From contig CAZGJW010000001.1 of assembly GCA_964525675.1 (NCBI GenBank), positions 1-64,000 on the forward strand: DNA of 64,000 nucleotides, read 5' to 3'. Position 1 is the stretch's first letter. The number at the start of each line of letters is the position of its first letter. The notes beneath the pieces are model-generated. The model ran no database searches. It saw nothing but the letters and a program-made list of their open reading frames with translations, and was not told where the DNA came from. Positions 17,140-26,115 of the stretch are shown piece by piece. The stretch comes from CAYSRJ01 sp964525675 (GTDB lineage: Bacteria > Spirochaetota > B62-G9 > DRHN01). The translations under genes and the position numbers were made by a program.

Positions 17140-17308
17140 GATTTCGTTCCCCGGTTGTTATCTCAAATCATAGCACATTTGGAAGAAAGAGTGGGTTTTT
17201 TTTGGCATCAAGTGCCGATTTATTTGACACATTGGTCCGGAGTAGAGAATACAAACTATGAGGGAGAGGTATACGGATTGAATGTCTTTAACGGTATATC
17301 GCGGCATT

Positions 17309-18412
17309 TCAATATTTCGTTGAGTACGAGTGTCGTGCAGTGGAAGTAATACCCAATAGAGGATAGACCCGGTATTCCCCAAACAGAGAAAGCGCGCCGT
17401 ACAGAACTGCATCGTCCCATAGAAGAGCCCTCTCTATTGGTGTATTTGCATGGCTTTTAAAAAAGAGCCCACTTTTCACCCGTTCCCGTATGAGCTCGAC
17501 AATACTGGAATTTCCTGCGGTGAGACCGCCGCCGAAGAGCACGATATGCGGATCGATAATATAAAGAATCGCCAGAACAGCATCGGCCATGCAATCAACT
17601 GCATTCTTCAGGACGGCATCTGCAGCTTCATCACCCCTTCCGGCAGCATCGAGCGCATCTTTCGGGCTTTTATTTTTAGGCTGAGGGTTTTCGGGCCTGC
17701 CGGTCTTCTTCAAAAACTCCCTGTAATTTTTCACAATCCCTTGCCCCGAGGCGCTGTTGAGAAGTATTTCTGGCCTTCCCATATTCATAACGGGAAGCGC
17801 CCATATCTCGCCGGTAAGGTCGTTTTTTCCGTTGATGATTCTACCGTCCACCACAAGACCGCCGCCGATGCCCTTTGAAAGCCACTTCTTCGTATCAGGG
17901 AGTATGTGACCCTGGGAGTGTGTCGTCTGGTTGAGGGTGTAAATACCCTCTTCAACCGGCTCCATGACATCGGTCGAAAGAGCACCACACAGATAATCCT
18001 TCAATGTCTTTCCCCTGAAAAAGGGAAGGACTTCTTCTCTCAGCACCTGTTTGTCTTCTGCCGTAATCTCGAAGGGTTCCTGCTCACGTGTGCCGATCGT
18101 ATCGAGCTCTTTTTCAAGCCAGTCTACAGCGCCCTCAACAGCAGGCACACCCATCCTCGATAAAACCGTTCTCCCACCGATGACGAGCTCATCCTCACCC
18201 ACTGCAATGGGTATGTTTTCAAGTATTGTTTCAAGCGCCTTTGCGCGCCTCAGAATAACGGGTCCCCCCTCTGTTTCTATGTAGCTCTTCAAATAGTACA
18301 GGCTTCTATCGAGTTATATAAGCCGGTGTGTGTCCAGCACCCGGTCTTTCAGTTTCTTGATGCGAGGGGACAAAGCCTTTTCCTGCATCGGCAGATACTG
18401 CAATTTATTCAT
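17309..18412 (-). pseudogene. Chimeric pseudogene: glycyl-radical enzyme N-terminus joined to ROK kinase C-terminus
   Basis: From ATG 18412 the frame begins like a glycyl-radical enzyme (MNKLQYLPMQ..., RIKKLKDRVLDTHR), meets TAA at 18314-18316, and continues in the same frame with YIETEGGPVILRRAKALETI, IAVGEDELVIGG and HSQGHILPD, all typical of pyruvate-formate-lyase-like enzymes. At about GWLSKG/GIGGG (KWLSKGIGGGLVVDGRI) it switches in frame to the C-terminal half of a ROK-family sugar kinase: GKNDLTGEI, IDPHIVLFGGGLTAG and a normal end, then a non-family tail. Neither the radical Gly domain nor the kinase N-terminus is present. A large deletion joining two genes, plus a nonsense codon, explains it; the frame after the stop could only start at a TTG. 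Confidence 0.8.
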
Positions 18413-18498
18413 GACAGTCCCTCGATGAGTGGTACGTTTTCCGCGATACGTACTCGTGTGTTATCCTCTTTTTTCAGTAGACCTTTTTCTGTTTTTCC

Positions 18499-18810
18499 TC
18501 ACGAAAGTGAATTCTCTTTACTCTTCAAGTGAACGATTGTCGCGCCCCATCCACCGGCGCCTTCACCTGCAAGACTGAAGGATTCGACCAGGTCGATCTT
18601 TTTCAAAATGGAATGCACTGTCGCCCTCAGTATTCCCTTCCCCTTTCCGTGAACAATCCTCACCTGCAGTATCCCCTTTCCCATGCACAGGGCGAGGTAA
18701 TCCGTAACCAGCTCCTTCACATCCTTCGGCTGAAAGGCGTGAAGGTCAAGTGTCCCATCGATGGGAAGCTCTACCGGCCCGTACTCAGGTTCAGAAGGAT
18801 TCATTTCCAA
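18499..18810 (-). CDS. Smr-domain protein
   Basis: 103 residues, essentially a stand-alone Smr (small MutS-related) domain: TLDLHAF near residue 20, VRIVHGKGKGILR near 52-64 and a terminal GGWGATIVHL. Smr domains are nucleases or nucleic-acid binders; in MutS2 they cleave mRNA on stalled ribosomes or recombination intermediates. It lies downstream of the fbp operon with a 250-nt gap and in front of the decayed chimera. Confidence 0.85.
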   Translation of the reverse strand: MEMNPSEPEYGPVELPIDGTLDLHAFQPKDVKELVTDYLALCMGKGILQVRIVHGKGKGILRATVHSILKKIDLVESFSLAGEGAGGWGATIVHLKSKENSLS

Positions 18811-19061
18811 TCACCTGAAGATTATTCGCATGATCAATTCCAACACTAAAATACTCTCTGCTGAATCGTTTGAAAACACCCATTTATTGTGGGGACACAC
18901 TGTCCGGCAGACAGCAATTGTGAGGACATAAGAAGAATCGCCAGGTTCAGCCTCCCTGCGGCCGGCTGAATGGAGCGCATCTGTTTAAAGAAGCATGCCG
19001 GGGCGCAAGACTCCACCGACCCGCACGCTCCATTACCAGACGGTCACACGAACTTCATATG
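18811..19061. other. Intergenic region after fbpC with an 8-bp inverted repeat
   Basis: No gene seen. ATGGAGCG (around 18968) and CGCTCCAT (around 19027) are complementary and could form a long-loop stem in the 3' region of the fbp transcript. No T-run follows. Confidence 0.35.
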
Positions 19062-20159
19062 TCAGGATTGTCCCCTGATACAGTGAAACTTCTCTGGTAC
19101 AATAATGGTCACGCTCTCGCTCTTTTCATACATGCCTCTGCCCAGTGGGTCGGATACATCGACGATGAACGGCTCTTCATACCCCTGTGCAGAGCATCTA
19201 TACCTCGCAATCGATCCGATATAGGTGACATTTTGCACCACTCCTGCGATCGTATTGTGTGAGACCGCCTTGGGTTTTTTTTCAATGGCCGCGGATTCAG
19301 GCCTTATGATTGCAGTCACCCGGTCACCTGCTTTTAATGCGACTGCACTCTCGGCGACCGTAACGAGCTCTCCCACCTCGGTGTCGATACTGCAGTGTCT
19401 GCCGTCTGCTGTACGCACCCTGCCCTGTATCATGTTGATATAGCCGATGAACCCGGCCACGAAGAGTGTCTCCGGCCTCTCGTAGATTTCCGTTGGTGTT
19501 CCGATCTGCTCGATGCGGCCCTTATTCATCACCACGATTCTATCCGACATGCTCATCGCCTCTTCCTGATCATGGGTAACGAATATTGTGGTCAGGTTGA
19601 GAGACTGCTGAATTTTTCGAATCTCCTCCCTCATCATAACCCTGAGGCTCGCATCGAGGTTCGAAAGCGGTTCATCGAGCAGAATAAGCTCCGGTCTGAG
19701 CACGATGCTGCGCGCAAGCGCCACTCTCTGCTGCTGGCCTCCGGAAAGCTCGTTCGGCCTCCTGTTCTCGAGACCCTCGAGCTGCACGATACCGAGTATG
19801 TTTTTAACATTTTCCTCTACCTCACTCTTTGAAAACTTTCTCAATCTCAGGCCGTAGGCGATATTATCGAAAACACTCATATGGGGAAAGAGTGCGTAGT
19901 TCTGAAACACCATGCTCGTTTTTCGTTTTTCAGGAGGTATATCGTTTATTCTCTCACCGTGCATGATGATATCGCCCTCCGTCGGATAGTAGAAGCCCCC
20001 TATCATTCTGAGCAGTGTCGTCTTGCCGCAGCCAGAGGGGCCGAGGAAGGTCACGAACTCCCCCCGCTTGATATACGGTATATCCAGGTGATCGACCGCA
20101 ACGATCTCGCCGAAGCGTTTCGTAACATTACGAAGCGTTAAAACAGTGTCATTTTCCAT
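19062..20159 (-). CDS. fbpC: ABC transporter ATP-binding protein, FbpC/PotA type
   Basis: 365 residues. Walker A GPSGCGKTT (about 39-47), signature LSGGQQQRVALARS, Walker B LILLDEPLSNLDASLR and H-loop FVTHDQEEAMSMSDR are intact, followed by a C-terminal TOBE-type regulatory region (TAIIRPESAAIE). This subfamily energises import of iron(III), polyamines, thiosulfate or phosphonates. Last gene of a three-gene operon, two bases after the permease gene. Iron(III) is the best guess from the partners, not proven. Confidence 0.88.
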   Translation of the reverse strand: MENDTVLTLRNVTKRFGEIVAVDHLDIPYIKRGEFVTFLGPSGCGKTTLLRMIGGFYYPTEGDIIMHGERINDIPPEKRKTSMVFQNYALFPHMSVFDNIAYGLRLRKFSKSEVEENVKNILGIVQLEGLENRRPNELSGGQQQRVALARSIVLRPELILLDEPLSNLDASLRVMMREEIRKIQQSLNLTTIFVTHDQEEAMSMSDRIVVMNKGRIEQIGTPTEIYERPETLFVAGFIGYINMIQGRVRTADGRHCSIDTEVGELVTVAESAVALKAGDRVTAIIRPESAAIEKKPKAVSHNTIAGVVQNVTYIGSIARYRCSAQGYEEPFIVDVSDPLGRGMYEKSESVTIIVPEKFHCIRGQS

Positions 20160-20161
20160 TG

Positions 20162-21823
20162 TTAAAACCCCTTCAGCATTTCCACGTTCGATTTTTGTGA
20201 GATAAGCTTTAAAAGCATGAGGCTGAGCGCAACAACAATGGTGAGTATCACCGCCATTGCGGACGCCTTGCCGATATTCCCCGTCTCCGCAAGCCGTAAA
20301 ATAAGGAGTGATGCGAGATTCGTTCCCGGTGCAATAAGAAAAATAACCGCGCTGATGGTAATCATTCCCACCATGAAGGTATACAGAAAGCTCGCCGCAA
20401 ACGCAGAGCTCATGAGTGGCAGCGCAATACGAATGAAGGTTTTGAAGCTGCTCGCGCCGAGGTCTCTGGACGCTTCCTCCATCGACACATCGATTTGATG
20501 AAGCTTGCTGACCCCCGCTTCAAGGCCGACAGGAAACTCCCTGAAGGAAATATTGATGATAATGATGAGAAGCGTCCCCGTAAGCAGCAGGGGATGCCGG
20601 TTGAAAACGAGAATATAACCGATCCCCATTACCGTTCCGGGTACGGCAAAGCCCAAAAGCGCGATGAACTCGAGAAGCTGCCTCGCCTTCGGCCTCTTTC
20701 GTATCAGTACATACGCGAATATTATCGATGTGAAAGAAGTGATAACCGCTGCAATGGTTGAAACCGTAAACGAAGTTTTCAATGCCCTCCACCCTGCATA
20801 GCTTGCGAAGTGCTTAAAGGTCAGCGTATTATTGATCATGAAGAGCTTTGTGATAGAACTGAGAAAAATGACGGTAAAACAGGCAAGAATAGTGAGGCAT
20901 ACGAAAAGCGCAATAATAAAAAATGGATACTTGATGAACCAGGCGACTTTTCTGCTCTCCGTTCCGGACATCTGGCCGCCTACTGTTACAAACGACCCCT
21001 CTTTCAGTATGTAGTTCTGTATGACGTACACGACAATGGACGGAATGATTAGCAGTATACAGAACACAGACGCCATTTCAACATTTTGCTCTCCTATCCA
21101 CAGATTATAGGCATCGGTCGCCATTATGGGAAGCCCGCCGCCTATGAGCATCGGGTTTCCGAAATCCGCGAGCGACATGATGAAGACGAGGAGCGCAGCC
21201 TTGAACAGCCCGGGCAGAGAAAGGGGCAGTATAACCTTGAACAGGGTTGTTGCCTGGCTTGCCCCTAAATCTGACGATGCGTCTTCCAACGAGGGATTGA
21301 GGGACTGCAGGACATTGTTCACCATCAGAAAACCCAGGGGAAGAAACGAGAGAACCTGTGCTGTAATAAGACCCGGCCAGCCGTAGATGTTCGGGCTTAT
21401 CTTCAACAACAGATAGATCAGACCGCGCCTCCCCGCGATTATAATCAGCGCGAGGGAAAATATAAAGGGCGGTGCGATAAGGGGCAAGATTGCAATGTTT
21501 CTCAGAAACCCTTTCAGCGGCAGTCCAGTCTTGTTGATCGTATAGGATATGGAAAAAGAGATAATAAGAATAATGGTCGTTGTAACGGCACCGAGTATAA
21601 GTGTGTTGACCATCGATTTGTAGTAGTAGGAGTACTTGAAAAAGCTTGCGTAGCTCAAAAGCGAGAGCTGGCCTTTATAACGGAAGGATTTCACAAGCAC
21701 GGAAAAAACCGGGTATACTACAAAAAGCAGCAGAAGCATGGTCATGACAACTGTTATTCCGATGAATACCGGGTCTTTTTTCATTCCCAGCGCTGTGCCT
21801 CGTTCATGTGCAGAACTCGCCAT
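20162..21823 (-). CDS. fbpB: Two-domain ABC permease, FbpB type
   Basis: 553 residues, about twelve transmembrane helices in two homologous halves, each with an EAA loop (ASSDLGASQATTLFKVILPL and ASRDLGASSFKTFIRIALPL). A fused double permease is typical of FbpB/ThiP-like importers. It starts 119 nt after fbpA, beyond a terminator-like hairpin, and runs directly into fbpC. Confidence 0.9.
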   Translation of the reverse strand: MASSAHERGTALGMKKDPVFIGITVVMTMLLLLFVVYPVFSVLVKSFRYKGQLSLLSYASFFKYSYYYKSMVNTLILGAVTTTIILIISFSISYTINKTGLPLKGFLRNIAILPLIAPPFIFSLALIIIAGRRGLIYLLLKISPNIYGWPGLITAQVLSFLPLGFLMVNNVLQSLNPSLEDASSDLGASQATTLFKVILPLSLPGLFKAALLVFIMSLADFGNPMLIGGGLPIMATDAYNLWIGEQNVEMASVFCILLIIPSIVVYVIQNYILKEGSFVTVGGQMSGTESRKVAWFIKYPFFIIALFVCLTILACFTVIFLSSITKLFMINNTLTFKHFASYAGWRALKTSFTVSTIAAVITSFTSIIFAYVLIRKRPKARQLLEFIALLGFAVPGTVMGIGYILVFNRHPLLLTGTLLIIIINISFREFPVGLEAGVSKLHQIDVSMEEASRDLGASSFKTFIRIALPLMSSAFAASFLYTFMVGMITISAVIFLIAPGTNLASLLILRLAETGNIGKASAMAVILTIVVALSLMLLKLISQKSNVEMLKGF

Positions 21824-21861
21824 TGTAATCTCCCATACCTGCTCGTGCAGTTTCGCTTATG

Positions 21862-21895
21862 AAAAAACGAGAGAGGCGGAAGACCCGCCTCTCTC
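21862..21895 (-). terminator. Intrinsic terminator/attenuator between fbpA and fbpB
   Basis: GAGAGAGGCGG (21869-21879) and CCGCCTCTCTC (21885-21895) form a perfect 11-bp stem with a 5-nt loop. On the minus strand the stem is followed by G and six T residues (21867-21862). It should stop part of the transcription after fbpA, giving more binding protein than permease. Confidence 0.85.
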
Positions 21896-21942
21896 AAAAG
21901 GATTTTATTGAAACTCGGTCCCAAGAGGACGTACACCGCTTT

Positions 21943-22947
21943 CTACTGGGAAAACTTTTCTTTCCACATGCTCATGATTCTATCCCTGTTGTCAGCCGCC
22001 CACCGTGCATCGTAATCGATGAGCTTCGGATTGAACTTTACGAGCGCTTCAACACCAGGGTAGGTCACCTTCGACCTGTACTGGGCAACGACTTCCTGGA
22101 ATTCTTTGGTTCCGATATAGTCGATAAACTTCTTGGCCCCTTTCGGATTTTTGGTGTTCTTGTATATCACCGCGATATCGAGCACGTACCCTGTCCCCTC
22201 TTCGGGAATCACCATCTCCACCGGATACCCCTCATCCTTCCTCTTCTGGACAGCCTGATCCCAGGTTATACCGATGATATATTCACCCTGCGCGGCAAGC
22301 TGGCCGGGTGCGGAACCAGACTTCGTGTACTGCGCCACATTCTTGTTGAGTTTCGCAAGGTAATCCCAACCTTCGTCCTCGCCGTAGAGCTGCATAATTG
22401 TCGACACGGTTAAAAAGGCCGTGCCGGACGTGCCGGGGTTCGGCATGACGATTTCACCCTTCCACTTGGGATCGAGCAGGTCCTTCCAGGACTTCGGCAT
22501 ATCATACCCTTTTTCCTTAAGAAGCTTCGTGTTGACTGCAATGCAGGCAAACCAGTAGGACCAGCCGTACCAGTAGCCGTCCGGGTCCTTGTACTGATCG
22601 GGAATATCCTTCCACGCAGAGGACTTGTACTTCATCAAGAGCCCCTTGTCCTTTGCCATGAGCGCAAAAGAGAGCGGCCAGCCGAAGTGCATATCGGCAC
22701 CAATATTCGGAGCCTCGGCCTCAACCCGGGCCCACGCTTCACCCGATGAGAGCCTGAGCGGTTCGAGCTTCAGCCCTGTTCCCTTTGAAATCGCACTCGC
22801 GAGGGGGTCGAGCTCCGACTCATCGTTGTCGGTGTAGTACTTTATTACCCCCGTTTCAGCACCTCCTTTTTCCTCACTGCCGGCAAAAAGCAGAAATGTC
22901 GGCATCACCAAAAGGAAAGCCAGAATAAAAATCAGTGACTTTTTCAT
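21943..22947 (-). CDS. fbpA: Periplasmic binding protein, FbpA/iron(III)-type
   Basis: 334 residues with a signal peptide (about 1-22, cleaved near LLFAGS) and a type II binding fold of the extracellular family 1/Fbp type: VIKYYTDNDESELDPLASAI, WKGEIVMPNPGTSGTAFLTV and NTKNPKGAKKFIDYIGTKEFQE. The last two patterns are shared by iron(III) and 2-aminoethylphosphonate binding proteins. The ribosome site is AGGAGG. The ligand is inferred from family only. Confidence 0.85.
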   Translation of the reverse strand: MKKSLIFILAFLLVMPTFLLFAGSEEKGGAETGVIKYYTDNDESELDPLASAISKGTGLKLEPLRLSSGEAWARVEAEAPNIGADMHFGWPLSFALMAKDKGLLMKYKSSAWKDIPDQYKDPDGYWYGWSYWFACIAVNTKLLKEKGYDMPKSWKDLLDPKWKGEIVMPNPGTSGTAFLTVSTIMQLYGEDEGWDYLAKLNKNVAQYTKSGSAPGQLAAQGEYIIGITWDQAVQKRKDEGYPVEMVIPEEGTGYVLDIAVIYKNTKNPKGAKKFIDYIGTKEFQEVVAQYRSKVTYPGVEALVKFNPKLIDYDARWAADNRDRIMSMWKEKFSQ

Positions 22948-23049
22948 AATAAAACCTCCTGTAATAAAATAATTTTAGAACGTGCTTCAAAATGTTTGCA
23001 GCATCATCTCCTTACCGAAGCTGCTTTGAAAAATCAAACACAATATAGT

Positions 23050-23078
23050 ATAGTATCCGTATTGTCATTTAATATCAA
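23050..23078 (-). promoter_or_regulatory. Promoter of the fbp operon
   Basis: On the minus strand TTGATA (23078-23073), a 17-nt spacer and TACTAT (23055-23050). Transcription would start near 23043 and leave a leader of about 95 nt before fbpA. The -10 area is repetitive (TATAGTATAGTAT), which could also hold a regulator site. Confidence 0.55.
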
Positions 23079-23182
23079 CTTGTTTTTATAAATGTACAGG
23101 CTGTACTTGACCTCCTGAGTTACTCTAAGTAGTTTCAAAATGATACTAGACAGACTGAGCTAAAATGCACTGGAGGCGGTTT

Positions 23183-24358
23183 ATGAGCGATTATGATGTC
23201 ATTGTGGTGGGCGCCGGACCTGCAGGCGCCACCTCTGCTCGAGTGTGCGCACAGCATAACCTCAAAACTCTTCTTATAGATAAGGAAAAAATTCCAAGGG
23301 ATAAACCATGCGGTGGCTGCGTCGCATCCGCTGCAGCAAATGTGCTTGATTTTCAGATTCCAGATCAGCTCATCGAACGAAAATGCAGAAAGATATCCAT
23401 CATGTATGAAAAGGTGAGATATACAGCACAGCTTGAAGAACCGTTTGTTTTTATGGTAAACAGGAAAAACTTTGATGCGTTCCTCACCGACAAAGCAGTT
23501 GAGGAGGGGGCAAGGCTTCATGACGAGGAGCAATGTGTTTTTGTCAAAGCTGAAAAAAACCATGTAATGGTGAAAACAGACAAACATAACTATACTACCG
23601 GCATCGTCATCGGCGCGGATGGAGTATACAGCATAGTCTTAAAAAATCTTCATGGCGGTTTCGACCGGGACGAAATTCACCTCGGCCTTACTGCAGAAAT
23701 ACCACTACCTGATAAAGAGATCGAAAGACGCTTTAAAGACCTTGTTACAATTTACTACGGGTTTGAATCAATCGGGTATGCGTGGCTTTTCCCCAAAAGT
23801 GGATACGTATCCGCCGGAATCGGTATCACAGAGGCACGGTCTAAAACACCTGTAAAACATCTGATGGATTTTTTAAAGATAAAAAGTCTCGATACCAATG
23901 TTCGAATCAGGGGATATTTTATTCCCGTCTCACATTTTAAAAGACCCGTATATGGAAACAGAATCATGCTTGTAGGCGATGCTGCCGGGTTTGTCGACGG
24001 GTTCAACGGCGAAGGCATACGTTATGCAATTCTCTCCGGCAGGGCAGCCGCAGAGACTGCGATAAAGGCTTATAGTTCAGATGATTTTTCGGAAAAAGCG
24101 TTCAGTGACTACCAGGACATCTGTTATTCCACGTTCGTACGCGACCTCCGATGCGCCGCAAAGATAACTGAATACATAAAGAATAACCGGGATTTCATAC
24201 TGGAAACAGCGCTTCGGGATACACAGTCTCTTGCCCGCTACCTCCACACTGTAGTCGGAGACATTTCCATCTGTGATTTTGTACATTGGATGCGTGAAAG
24301 GTCACCCTTTCTCTTAACAAAGCGGATCATCTTCGGCGCGAATGTACAAAGACGCTAA
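23183..24358 (+). CDS. Geranylgeranyl-reductase-family FAD-dependent oxidoreductase
   Basis: 391 residues from ATG 23183, preceded by GGAGG at 8 nt; an in-frame ATG at 23165 lacks a site. FAD-binding VIVVGAGPAGATSARVC at the start, DKPCGGCVA with the cysteine pair seen in archaeal relatives, the substrate motif YAWLFPKSGYVSAGIG (YxWxFP) and the second FAD motif GDAAGFVDGFNGEGI. The family saturates isoprenoid chains of lipids, quinones or pigments, or acts on unrelated substrates. It stands alone between divergent and convergent genes, so the substrate is unknown. Confidence 0.8.
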   Translation: MSDYDVIVVGAGPAGATSARVCAQHNLKTLLIDKEKIPRDKPCGGCVASAAANVLDFQIPDQLIERKCRKISIMYEKVRYTAQLEEPFVFMVNRKNFDAFLTDKAVEEGARLHDEEQCVFVKAEKNHVMVKTDKHNYTTGIVIGADGVYSIVLKNLHGGFDRDEIHLGLTAEIPLPDKEIERRFKDLVTIYYGFESIGYAWLFPKSGYVSAGIGITEARSKTPVKHLMDFLKIKSLDTNVRIRGYFIPVSHFKRPVYGNRIMLVGDAAGFVDGFNGEGIRYAILSGRAAAETAIKAYSSDDFSEKAFSDYQDICYSTFVRDLRCAAKITEYIKNNRDFILETALRDTQSLARYLHTVVGDISICDFVHWMRERSPFLLTKRIIFGANVQRR

Positions 24359-24439
24359 ATGCAAACCGCGTAAAAGTGCTCAGGAAAAAACCCTCTACTC
24401 CGTGTCTATTTGAATAGTTGTTCATGGACGGAACAGGCG

Positions 24440-25162
24440 TTACCGCGCATTCCCCACCATACTCCTCAATACGTTTGCATTCTTTACAGCGTTTCCCTCA
24501 GCATCGTTATTGAAATAGGCAAACACATCCCGTCCTTCATCAGACCATCCTCTGATTTTCTCCGCCCATTCTTCAAGCACCTCATCCGGATAATCGCCTC
24601 CGTATCGTTGCCGGTACCCGTGAAACCGAATATACACAGTATCGGAAGTAACCCACAGGGGGCTTTCTCTACCGGGAAAATCATGTATGCAGAAACCTGC
24701 CCCGATTTCCCGCAGAGTATCGGCAATTTGCCCGGTATAGCAGTCTTTATTTCTGAATTCAAAGACATATCTGCCTGCGGGCAGAAGCTTCGCAAAATTT
24801 CGCAGCAGATCCTCGTTCGGGACCAACGTTGGGGGAAGCTGGAGGAGATACACGGATGTCTTTCCTAAAAGCGGGGCCATATCCCTGAAAAACCACTCCA
24901 CACTGTCCTCGCAGTTCTTGAGCCTGTGCACATGGGTGATCAGTCGTGACACCTTAACCGCAAACCTGAACCTTTCGGGTGTTCTCCTGTTCCAGCCTTC
25001 AGCGACACTGCTTTTGGGTATACGGTAAAAAGACGCGTTCAATTCGACGGTGCTGAACCTCCCGGCATAGTATTCGAGCCAGTTTTTCTGAGCAAGGCCC
25101 TCCGGGTAGAAACTGCCCCGCCAGTGCCTGTAGGTCCAACCCGATGTACCGATCCTTATCAG
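24440..25162 (-). CDS. DUF72 (YecE-like) protein, apparently CTG start
   Basis: 240 residues if started at CTG 25160-25162. The frame reads L-I-R-I-G-T-S-G-W-T-Y-R-H-W, and the family nearly always begins MIRIGTSGWxYxxW, so CTG stands where the initiator Met belongs. AGGAG lies 7 nt upstream. The only in-frame ATG/GTG/TTG is a TTG at 25042, which would delete the first 40 conserved residues. The rest is a complete DUF72 TIM-barrel: ELNASFYRIP, FAVKVSRLITH, LQLPPTL, YVFEFRN, YIRFHGY and DVFAYFNND. Function of the family is unknown. It is either a genuine CTG start or a recent start-codon mutation. Confidence 0.75.
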   Translation of the reverse strand: MIRIGTSGWTYRHWRGSFYPEGLAQKNWLEYYAGRFSTVELNASFYRIPKSSVAEGWNRRTPERFRFAVKVSRLITHVHRLKNCEDSVEWFFRDMAPLLGKTSVYLLQLPPTLVPNEDLLRNFAKLLPAGRYVFEFRNKDCYTGQIADTLREIGAGFCIHDFPGRESPLWVTSDTVYIRFHGYRQRYGGDYPDEVLEEWAEKIRGWSDEGRDVFAYFNNDAEGNAVKNANVLRSMVGNAR

Positions 25163-25283
25163 CGTAAAGCTCCTTTTCAGATGAGAGGTTCGCCCGCAAT
25201 CAGCAGCTCTTCTTCCATAAATATATCATATAACAGGATTTCCCGCGAGAGAGAATAGTAAAAGACCGGTCTTATATGCCCAT

Positions 25284-25400
25284 TTACTGATGATATTCGA
25301 GATACTTTCGGTCTGAACGAGACATGCCGATGGGGTTGTGAAGGAGCATCAGAAAAAATCTCCCGGACGCCACTTCCATCAAATTCAACTGCTTTTTTAA
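25284..25400 (-). pseudogene. Remnant of a paralogue of the membrane protein at 27206-27640
   Basis: The minus strand reads LMEVASGRFFLMLLHN, then PIGMSRSDRKYLE and soon a stop (25284-25286). This matches the C-terminus of the membrane protein 1.9 kb away (VMEVAFGRFLLMLMHG, NGNPRSDRKRLE), also at DNA level. Only about 35 codons remain; upstream sequence is unrelated. The overlapping open frame 25177-25419 in another phase is accidental. Confidence 0.7.
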
Positions 25401-25437
25401 GGGGGGGCAGTATAATCATGCCCTCTTTTTTCCACTA

Positions 25438-25692
25438 TTTAAGAGGCTCAAAACTGAGGGTAACCTGGTAATATTCACTGAATTAACGTTCTAACCGCCA
25501 ACCATTTGAATTATGGTTTTATCCATTAAGGTTTTATCCATTAAGATCCTGGTTTTTTGTACCAGAATTTTATGCTCTACTGACTTATTATGTCACGTTA
25601 CCTACTATGACATTCTACAGGTAAAAACCATTAGGCAGGTGCACCACAGGCATTTATTGGTTTGCACCTTTTAAGTTTGAAAGTTAACTTGC
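25438..25692. other. A/T-rich intergenic region
   Basis: No gene seen between the paralogue remnant and the vapC remnant. It contains the tandem repeat at 25516-25545. Confidence 0.4.
25516..25545. repeat. Tandem 15-bp direct repeat
   Basis: GTTTTATCCATTAAG occurs twice back to back (25516-25530 and 25531-25545) in A/T-rich non-coding DNA. Confidence 0.85.
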
Positions 25693-25965
25693 CTATAAAT
25701 TACTCTTTACAACCGGAACATGGCTTCGTTTAGCTGCGGCTAGTAAATTATTATCTATAGTAGCAATGGGAAGCCCTTTCCTCATTGCGAGATATAAGTA
25801 TGAGGCATCGTAGCTTGAAAGTTTGTGCTCTCTGGCCAGGGCTAAAATTTCTTTAATCATCCTTTCTGGAGGTTCCTGTTCAATTATTATCGGGAGTTCG
25901 GTTAACAATGCTATAAATCGCGTGCTGTCCGCCTCGCTGAGGCGCTTTTTACGCTCAGCCACCAA
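25693..25965 (-). pseudogene. Decayed VapC-type PIN-domain toxin
   Basis: The last 90 codons are the C-terminal two thirds of a VapC PIN ribonuclease: LVAERKKRLSEADSTRF, LSSYDASYLYLAMRKGLPIA and TIDNNLLAAAK, with the acidic residues of SSYDAS and TIDNN kept. Immediately upstream is an in-frame TGA. Beyond it the same frame gives FGIGNIVVL, which looks like the preceding family helix, while the N-terminal catalytic Asp segment is not recognisable. No antitoxin gene is next to it; upstream lies the plus-strand AmrS gene. Probably non-functional. Confidence 0.65.
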
Positions 25966-26115
25966 TCACAGCACAACTATATTTCCAATGCCGAAATCGA
26001 GTTCCATTCCGCCCCCTGTACCCGTCAATATCCTTGACAGAGAAGCCTGTTCGAAGTGAAATAAAGATTGGAATGAGGCTGTATTTTATTTTAACGCTTC
26101 AGCGCGAAACAAAGA

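Noticed and set aside
18811..19061. tRNA or small RNA gene
   Set aside because: Several short inverted repeats, but no cloverleaf, anticodon arm or promoter-terminator pair could be traced.
25177..25419. 80-codon minus-strand frame
   Set aside because: Another phase of the same DNA matches the C-terminus of the membrane protein at 27206, so this frame is accidental.
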